Source: Anaerospora hongkongensis
GTDB taxonomy: Bacteria; Bacillota; Negativicutes; Sporomusales; DSM-15969
Direction of reading: 5' to 3'
Assembly: GCF_004339805.1 (NCBI RefSeq)
Contig: NZ_SLUI01000009.1
Location: 124,001 to 188,000 of the forward strand
Length of the DNA stretch: 64,000 nucleotides
The notes under the pieces were generated by a model, which was not told the DNA's origin, made no database searches, and saw only the letters and a list, made by a program, of their open reading frames with translations. Made by a program: the position numbers and the translations under genes. The number at the start of each line of letters is the position of its first letter. Positions within the stretch are counted from its first letter, which is position 1. Shown in pieces: positions 58,543-64,000 of this stretch.

Positions 58543-59526
58543 ATGAAGGCAGTGATACTTGACGGCTATACGTTAAATCCGGGAGATTTGAGCTGGGAAC
58601 AGCTGCGGGAAATGTGTACCCTAACGGTCTATGACCGGACGGCCTATAGTGTGGACGGGCTGGAGGAAATTATCAGACGTTCAGCCGATGCGGAGCTGCT
58701 GTTTACCAATAAAACCCCGCTGCCGGCGGCGGCGCTGGCAGCATTACCGAAGCTGAAATATATTGGTGTGCTGGCTACCGGATACAACATAGTGGACATT
58801 GCTGCGGCGGCAAAGCAAGGCATTGTCGTGACCAATATTCCCGCCTATGGGACCAATGCGGTGGCGCAAATGGCTATTGCCCTATTACTGGAGCTATGTC
58901 ATCACGTCGGGGCGCACCATGAGGCTGTAAGCCGCGGGGAATGGGGAAAGAGTCCCGATTGGTGCTTTTGGAACTATCCATTGGTTGAATTAGCAGGAAA
59001 GACGATGGGAATTATCGGCTTCGGCAGGATCGGCCAGGCTTCTGCCCGTATTGCTCAGGCACTGGGGATGAATGTGCTGGCTGTTGACCAGCACCGTTTA
59101 CCGGAATTAGAAAGTGATACTGTGCGCTATGTAGAATTGGATGAGCTTTTGGCCTATTCGGATGTGATTAATCTGCATTGTCCGCTGTTTGAAAGCACCC
59201 AAGGAATCATTAACGCTGCAACTATCGCCAAGATGAAACCGGGCGTGATGATTATCAATACATCAAGGGGGCCGTTGGTCGTGGAAAAAGACCTGGCAGA
59301 GGCGCTTAACAGCGGCAAGGTTGCCGGAGCCGCTGTAGATGTGGTATCAGCGGAGCCAATCCAGGCAGATAATCCCTTACTATCAGCAAAAAACTGCATT
59401 ATTACACCGCATATTTCCTGGGCACCGAAAGAATCACGGCAGCGCTTGATGGATCTAGCTGTAGAAAATGTAAAACAGTATTTGGCAGGTACACCCGTAA
59501 ACGTTGTTAACAATCAAGCAGAATAA
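58543..59526 (+). CDS. D-2-hydroxyacid dehydrogenase (glycerate dehydrogenase-like)
   Basis: A 327-aa NAD(P)-dependent dehydrogenase of the D-isomer 2-hydroxyacid family. GIIGFGRIGQASARIAQALG is the nucleotide loop; catalytic Arg in INTSRGPLV, Glu in VVSAEPIQ and His in ITPHISWAP are all present. The WCFWNYPLVELAGKTM segment is like hydroxypyruvate reductase/glycerate dehydrogenase. The Asp after the second strand (AVDQHRLP) suggests NADH preference. The ATG at 58543 has AGGAGAA before it. A shared terminator follows. It could feed the glycerate kinase at the window start, but they are not linked. Confidence 0.88.
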   Translation: MKAVILDGYTLNPGDLSWEQLREMCTLTVYDRTAYSVDGLEEIIRRSADAELLFTNKTPLPAAALAALPKLKYIGVLATGYNIVDIAAAAKQGIVVTNIPAYGTNAVAQMAIALLLELCHHVGAHHEAVSRGEWGKSPDWCFWNYPLVELAGKTMGIIGFGRIGQASARIAQALGMNVLAVDQHRLPELESDTVRYVELDELLAYSDVINLHCPLFESTQGIINAATIAKMKPGVMIINTSRGPLVVEKDLAEALNSGKVAGAAVDVVSAEPIQADNPLLSAKNCIITPHISWAPKESRQRLMDLAVENVKQYLAGTPVNVVNNQAE

Positions 59527-59561
59527 AAACAATCCCCGATCGCGTAATCGGGGATTGTTTT
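59526..59561. terminator. Bidirectional terminator
   Basis: A 15-bp perfect inverted repeat (59526-59540 with 59547-59561; arm AAAACAATCCCCGAT) over a 6-nt loop between convergent genes. It overlaps both stop codons. Confidence 0.9.
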
Positions 59562-59941
59562 TATTCTACATAGGCAACAGCTTCGATTTCTACTAGGACA
59601 TCTTTTGGCAGGCGGGCCACTTCTACGCAGGAGCGGGCTGGCGGAGTTGCTGTAAAGTAACTTCCGTAGACCGTATTAATAGCGGCAAAGTCATTCATAT
59701 CTTTAATAAATACGGTTGTTTTTATCACTTTGTCAAAACTGGTACCGGCAGCTTCCAAAACAGCTTTAAGGTTAGTCAGTACCTGATGGGTTTGAACTTC
59801 AGCCGTACCAGTTACCACTTGGCCGGTTGCCGGATCTAACGGAATTTGACCGGACGTGTACACCAGATTTCCCATCTTGATTGCCTGCGAATAAGGGCCA
59901 ATTGCAGCAGGTGCATTGGACGTACTAATAACTGAAATCAT
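59561..59941 (-). CDS. ridA: Enamine/imine deaminase RidA
   Basis: A 126-aa protein that hydrolyses reactive 2-aminoacrylate formed by PLP enzymes such as threonine dehydratase. [35 protein letters not shown] and the catalytic Arg in [20 protein letters not shown] are family hallmarks. The ATG at 59941 is chosen because AAGGAG lies 8 nt before it; ATGs at 59947 and 59974 are upstream in frame. It is divergent from thrC, another gene of PLP and threonine metabolism. Confidence 0.95.
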   Translation of the reverse strand: MISVISTSNAPAAIGPYSQAIKMGNLVYTSGQIPLDPATGQVVTGTAEVQTHQVLTNLKAVLEAAGTSFDKVIKTTVFIKDMNDFAAINTVYGSYFTATPPARSCVEVARLPKDVLVEIEAVAYVE

Positions 59942-60134
59942 ATTCATCGCTCCTTGTAACTTGATTGGTAGCAAATATCTAGTATTAGTGTACCCAGTTT
60001 ATTCCATACTTGTCAATTGCTTTAGCGGACAAAGCAGCATTAATATAAAATCTAACAGGAAGTAGCCGTTCAACGGAGAAATAGTAGAAATAAATAAAAC
60101 AGGCATTCTGTTTTTAGTGAATGGAGTGATAACG

Positions 60135-61343
60135 ATGTATATGACTCATCTGGAATGTCCAAAATGTAAATCCGAGCATAATCCTCATCAGTTAACTCAA
60201 TTGTGTCCTGATTGTGGTGCTCCGCTTCTAGTGAGGTATGACTTGGAAAAAATTAAAGCTAATTTCAAGAAAGAAGAATTGCCGCACCGCAAGCCCGATT
60301 TGTGGCGTTATCGCGAGATGCTGCCTTTAGTCGACGAGCAATATAAGGTCACCCTTGGTGAAGGAATGACACCACTGCTTTCACTAGATAAGTTAGGAAA
60401 GAAACTGGGTATTGAGTTGTATGTAAAAGACGAAGGGATTATTCCCAGCGGCACCTTTAAGTCGCGCGGCGCTGCTGTCGGCGTTTCCCGGGCGAAAGAA
60501 CTGGGAGTTACGGCGCTGGCCATGCCGACCAATGGCAATGCAGGCGCTTCCTGGAGCATCTACTGTGCGAAGGCTGATATTGATGCGTATATTGTCATGC
60601 CTGTTGATGCACCGGCTATTACCCGCAATGAATGCGCTATCGCTGGGGCTAAACTGTTTCTGGTCAATGGATTGATTAGTGATGCCGGCAAAATTGTTGG
60701 CCGTGCAGTCGCGAAGAACGGCTGGATGGATGCCTCTACGCTGAAAGAACCATACCGGATTGAGGGTAAAAAGACGATGGGACTGGAAATAGCCGAGCAG
60801 CTGAACTGGGAGGTACCTGATGTTATCTTGTATCCAACTGGCGGTGGCGTAGGACTGATCGGGATTTATAAAGCTTTGCGGGAACTGCAGGCGATTGGCT
60901 GGATTGGTGAAAAAATGCCTCGTTTGGTAGCCGTACAGGCAGCAGGCTGCGCTCCTATTGTGAAAGCCTGGGAAGAGAAGAAGCCTGCTTCCGAGTTCTG
61001 GAACAATGCTTCTACCGTCGCCTTTGGCATTACTGTGCCAAAAGCACTGGGGGATTTCCTGGTACTGGAAGCGGTGTATGCGACTAATGGCTGCGCTATT
61101 GCCATTGAAGATGCAGAACTGCTGCAGGATTTGGCTGAACTGGCCCGTGAAGAAGGAATGTTCATCTGCCCGGAAGGAGCAGCCAACTATACGGCTACGA
61201 AAAAGCTGCTGCAAAGCGGCTGGATCAAGCCAGGGGAAAAAGTGGTTATGCTAAATACCGGTGCTGGTCTGAAATATCCCGATACGGTAAATGTGCAAGT
61301 TCCGGTGCTGCAGCCTGATGAGGATATCCCGGCAGTGCTGTAA
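60135..61343 (+). CDS. thrC: Threonine synthase
   Basis: A PLP enzyme that converts O-phosphohomoserine to threonine. The 402-aa product has an N-terminal zinc ribbon (LECPKCKSEH and LCPDCGAPLL), the LGEGMTPLL segment, the PLP lysine K109 in PSGTFKSRGAAVG, the TNGNAGASW substrate loop and the phosphate loop YPTGGGVGLIGIYKAL. The zinc-ribbon form is common in archaea and Firmicutes. GGAG at 60123 lies 8 nt before the ATG at 60135. A weak hairpin (AAAACAG/CTGTTTT, 60096-60114) precedes it; hom and thrB are not adjacent. Confidence 0.9.
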   Translation: MYMTHLECPKCKSEHNPHQLTQLCPDCGAPLLVRYDLEKIKANFKKEELPHRKPDLWRYREMLPLVDEQYKVTLGEGMTPLLSLDKLGKKLGIELYVKDEGIIPSGTFKSRGAAVGVSRAKELGVTALAMPTNGNAGASWSIYCAKADIDAYIVMPVDAPAITRNECAIAGAKLFLVNGLISDAGKIVGRAVAKNGWMDASTLKEPYRIEGKKTMGLEIAEQLNWEVPDVILYPTGGGVGLIGIYKALRELQAIGWIGEKMPRLVAVQAAGCAPIVKAWEEKKPASEFWNNASTVAFGITVPKALGDFLVLEAVYATNGCAIAIEDAELLQDLAELAREEGMFICPEGAANYTATKKLLQSGWIKPGEKVVMLNTGAGLKYPDTVNVQVPVLQPDEDIPAVL

Positions 61344-61406
61344 CTTGACTAGCTTCCAAGTTTTGAGGTAACATAGAATATACACAAGTAAAAGAGGTGT
61401 CAGGCA

Positions 61407-61880
61407 ATGCCAAAAACTGCAGGCATAAAAATAGCTGCCGAAAACCGTAAGGCGCGGCATGATTATCATATTCACGAAACATTTGAAGCAGGCATTGCTT
61501 TGACCGGTACGGAAGTAAAGTCATTGAGAGCCGGCAAGGCTAACCTGAAGGACAGTTATGCCCGGATTGATAACGGTGAGCTGATGCTGCATAACATGCA
61601 CATCAGCCCTTATGAGCAGGGCAATCGCTTCAATCATGAACCGCTGCGTACGCGGAAGCTGCTGATGCACCGGTATGAAATTAATAAGCTGGTTGGCCAA
61701 ACCCGGGAAAAGGGGTATACCTTAACGCCACTTAAACTCTATTTTTCCAAAGGTAAAGTGAAAGTGGAGCTGGCTTTGACGACCGGCAAGAAAAACTACG
61801 ATAAGCGCCATGACATGGCCGAAAAAGATGCAAAGCGGGAAATTGACCGCCATATGCGGGATAAACAAAAAGATTTCTAA
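61407..61880 (+). CDS. smpB: SsrA-binding protein SmpB
   Basis: A 157-aa RNA-binding protein that brings tmRNA to stalled ribosomes. [20 protein letters not shown] and [20 protein letters not shown] are family blocks; the C-terminal tail [20 protein letters not shown] enters the empty mRNA channel. AGAGGTG precedes the ATG. In Bacillus it lies directly after rnr; here three unrelated genes plus ridA and thrC intervene. I found no tmRNA gene after it; the next gene is convergent and overlaps its last 4 nt. Confidence 0.96.
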   Translation: MPKTAGIKIAAENRKARHDYHIHETFEAGIALTGTEVKSLRAGKANLKDSYARIDNGELMLHNMHISPYEQGNRFNHEPLRTRKLLMHRYEINKLVGQTREKGYTLTPLKLYFSKGKVKVELALTTGKKNYDKRHDMAEKDAKREIDRHMRDKQKDF

Positions 61881-62776
61881 GAAACATCAGCAGCCTGCTG
61901 TGGCTGTTTGGTACCTCCCCAGAGCTGTAAAATAAAAATACCGGATAAAATCAACAGACCGCCGCCCAACTGGGGCGGCGTTATTTTTTCGCCTAATAGT
62001 GAAATGGACATTAAGATGGTCAGAACCGGTTCTGCACTGCTGATAATCGCAGCATTGGACGGTCCGATATAGGGCAAGGCTGCAAAAATTCCAAGGATGC
62101 CGACGATCGTTGAGAATATGGCCATAGCCAATAGCGTTAGCCAGCCGCTTGCCGGCAGGGTAAAGATGAACTCACCGCTGAGTAATGATAGTAAGCTGAA
62201 TGTAATGGCTGCTGCCGTACATACATACGTGGTGGCAACGAGGGAATCAACCGTTTTCATTAACCGGTTTCCTGCAAGAATGTACAGCGAATAGATAATT
62301 GCTGAAGTGACCCCACAGATAATTCCTACCGTGCTCACTCCCGTAAAGGAAACGCCGAGGATTAAAAACAAGCCGGAAAAACAGATGAAAAGAGCAACGA
62401 ATTTTCGCCAGTTGAGCTGGTCATCGCCCATTATAATGGCGAGAATGCTGACGATGGCCGGATACAGATAGAGCAGCATGGAACTCAAAGAAGCCGGTAG
62501 ATATTGAATAGAAGCGGCAAAAGTAGCAGACATAGCTCCATAACCAACTACGCCCAGCAGGCCCAATTGAATGCCGGTTTTTTTGCCGACCGAGGCATTG
62601 CTATTTCGCCAGTACAGGATTAGCCACAGACAGGTACTGGCCAGAATAAAGCGGGTCGTCAGAATGGTCAGCGTGTTGGCTCCAACGGAATAAGATAATT
62701 TAATAAAAATCGGCAGAGTTGCAAAACCGGCGGCTGATGATAAGGCCAGCAGCGCTCCCTTGTGATGAGGACTCAT
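61877..62776 (-). CDS. EamA-family (DMT) transporter
   Basis: A 299-aa inner-membrane protein with about ten helices in two EamA repeats (about 6-140 and 150-285), each ending in a conserved short helix ([20 protein letters not shown] and [20 protein letters not shown]). The drug/metabolite transporter superfamily exports or imports amino acids, sugars or drugs; the substrate here is unknown. Its stop codon overlaps the smpB stop on the other strand. It is divergent from the lactate permease gene, with about 150 nt of shared upstream sequence. Confidence 0.88.
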   Translation of the reverse strand: MSPHHKGALLALSSAAGFATLPIFIKLSYSVGANTLTILTTRFILASTCLWLILYWRNSNASVGKKTGIQLGLLGVVGYGAMSATFAASIQYLPASLSSMLLYLYPAIVSILAIIMGDDQLNWRKFVALFICFSGLFLILGVSFTGVSTVGIICGVTSAIIYSLYILAGNRLMKTVDSLVATTYVCTAAAITFSLLSLLSGEFIFTLPASGWLTLLAMAIFSTIVGILGIFAALPYIGPSNAAIISSAEPVLTILMSISLLGEKITPPQLGGGLLILSGIFILQLWGGTKQPQQAADVS

Positions 62777-62934
62777 GACGCCATTCCCCCAATTCCGTAA
62801 TAGCTAGCTTTATCATATAGTAAATGCAGGGAGAAAGAAAGGTGCAACCATCTATAATTACAAATCTCTTAGGAATTGATGGATATTCCCGTATTGCTGC
62901 AATATACATGTAAGAAAAGAAGGAGGAGATGAAT

Positions 62935-64000
62935 TTGGATGCGCTGATTGCCTCGTTACCCCTGTTTGTCTTGTTAATCGGGCTGCCGCTGCTCATGAAG
63001 CCGGCAGTAAAGGTAGCTCCTATTGCCTGGCTGGTTACAGTCTTACTTGCAATTTTTTATTTTGAATTTCCTGTGGGAGTAACCTTGCTGGCAGCACTGC
63101 AGGGCGCGATAACCGGTATCTTTCCTATTATGTACATTCCTTTTGGCGCCCTAGTCGTCTATAATGTTTTAAAAGTAACGGGCTGGATGAATAAGATGCA
63201 GGGGGCAATGGGATCGCTTACGACAGACCGGCGGGCCCAGGCTTTGCTGATTGGCTTTGGTTTTAGTGCCTTTCTGGAGGGAATCTGCGGTTTTGGTGCA
63301 CCTGTGGCCATTCCGGCAAGTATCTTGGTTGGCTTAGGTTATGATCCGATGATGGCCGCTCTGGTATGTCTGGTAGCCAATACCGGTCCGGTACCATTTG
63401 GATCGCTTGGCATTCCCACCGATACACTCGCTCTTACCACTCAGCTAGACTGGATGAAACTTTCGCAAATGACCGGGCGCATTATGCCGGTGCTGGCCTT
63501 TATTATGGCATTTGCCACTGTGTATGCCATGTCAGGCACACGCGGAGTCAAAGGCGTCGTTCCGCTAATTGTGGTAACCGGCTTGAGTTTTTCCGTTATG
63601 CAGTTTTTTACTGCTAACTATTTGGGGGCAACACTGGTGGATGTGCTTTCATCCCTTGTTTGCCTGACAGCAGTAGCCGGCTATCTTAGCTATCGCAAAC
63701 TTGAGCCGGTATGGTTGTTCCCGGGAGAGAAAAAACGGCAGCAAGCAAGAATTGGGCGAATTAATTTCCGCGAATTGTTTTTATCCTGGCTGCCCTATAT
63801 TTTACTGGCTGTATTGATTATCGCAGTCAATCTGCCATCTACCAAAGCATTTTTCGCCGGACGGACGACAGGCTCCGAGTTCCTGCTCATCCGGGCGGAC
63901 ATCTATAACCCCGGCAAACTCTATGCTTTTACCTGGCTGCAAAGTCCCGGAACCATTATGCTGATCGCCGGGCTGATTGCGTTCCGCTTCATGGGGATTC
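62935..64000 (+). CDS. lldP: L-lactate permease, N-terminal part (3' end outside window)
   Basis: The first 355 codons of a LldP/LctP-family lactate importer, normally about 530-560 residues. At least nine helices are visible. Segments include GIFPIMYIPFGALVVYNVLK, FLEGICGFGAPVAIPASILV, ANTGPVPFGSLGIPTDTLAL and TEFLLIRADIYNPG-like sequence (SEFLLIRADIYNPGKLYAFT). AGGAGGAG at 62921-62928 favours the TTG at 62935; an ATG at 62929 is in frame and adjacent. The rest of a lactate-use cluster may lie past the window edge. Confidence 0.92.
   Translation, partial: MDALIASLPLFVLLIGLPLLMKPAVKVAPIAWLVTVLLAIFYFEFPVGVTLLAALQGAITGIFPIMYIPFGALVVYNVLKVTGWMNKMQGAMGSLTTDRRAQALLIGFGFSAFLEGICGFGAPVAIPASILVGLGYDPMMAALVCLVANTGPVPFGSLGIPTDTLALTTQLDWMKLSQMTGRIMPVLAFIMAFATVYAMSGTRGVKGVVPLIVVTGLSFSVMQFFTANYLGATLVDVLSSLVCLTAVAGYLSYRKLEPVWLFPGEKKRQQARIGRINFRELFLSWLPYILLAVLIIAVNLPSTKAFFAGRTTGSEFLLIRADIYNPGKLYAFTWLQSPGTIMLIAGLIAFRFMGI

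Noticed and set aside
61881-62000. tmRNA gene expected after smpB
   Set aside because: The bases after smpB are the end of the convergent EamA transporter gene; no tmRNA ends or tag-coding sequence were seen.

Overview
The window looks like chromosome from a diderm, anaerobic, probably spore-forming Firmicute of the Negativicutes, most likely Sporomusaceae (Sporomusa/Pelosinus-like). Firmicute signatures are the gene orders rapZ-yvcK-whiA, cggR-gap-pgk-tpiA-gpmI-eno and secG-esterase-rnr-smpB, together with CodY, GlpP and the SCIFF peptide with its maturase. A TonB-dependent outer-membrane receptor points to a second membrane, and Tat-exported molybdoenzymes point to anaerobic respiration. 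The placement is inferred from gene content only; no 16S or other marker was searched.

Layout. 0-0.5 kb: the end of a glycerate kinase. 0.5-5.2 kb: a BirA-type biotin operon (S-component-like membrane protein, bioW, bioF, bioD, bioA) behind two BirA-like operators; bioB is not in the window. 5.2-7.1 kb: an unknown membrane-anchored protein and a PAS histidine kinase. 7.2-11 kb: rapZ-yvcK-whiA, interrupted by a palindromic element and eight 38-bp tandem repeats. 11-14 kb: a chemoreceptor and an unknown exported protein. 14-16 kb: the SCIFF peptide gene and its radical-SAM maturase, separated by a terminator and a second copy of the palindromic element. 16-20.9 kb: rpoN, repeat-rich noncoding DNA, YnfA, a metallo-beta-lactamase-fold protein, a DUF134 regulator with a metal-binding-like tail, and lipA. 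20.9-28.2 kb: a glycerol regulon (glpP, glpF, glpK, a three-gene G3P dehydrogenase set, and a glycerophosphodiester phosphodiesterase) with a terminator in the glpF leader. 28.2-35.3 kb: the CggR-controlled lower-glycolysis operon with a recognisable CggR operator.

35.3-50.7 kb holds genes between eno and secG that are less conserved in position: a PHP phosphatase, a nitroreductase, nudC, codY with a structured leader, a 51-aa membrane protein, a NarXL-like two-component pair, an OprC-type copper receptor with a small exported partner behind a Fur-like box, and a DMSO-reductase-family operon (two tandem catalytic subunits, an FeS subunit, a membrane anchor and a chaperone). 50.8-64 kb returns to housekeeping genes: secG, a membrane pyrophosphatase, an esterase, a thioesterase, rnr, an FMN glutamate-synthase-like protein, a D-2-hydroxyacid dehydrogenase, ridA, thrC, smpB, an EamA transporter and the start of an L-lactate permease.

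The most unusual material is noncoding. Two elements (8153-8276 and 14271-14452) share an almost identical 29/30-nt core, but each is enclosed by different, self-complementary arms. There is also a 38-bp hairpin tandem array and further long palindromes. Among the genes, the strongest points are the first DmsA-like subunit, which has lost one FeS-cluster cysteine, the copper-receptor signature in a Firmicute, and the membrane protein heading the biotin operon.
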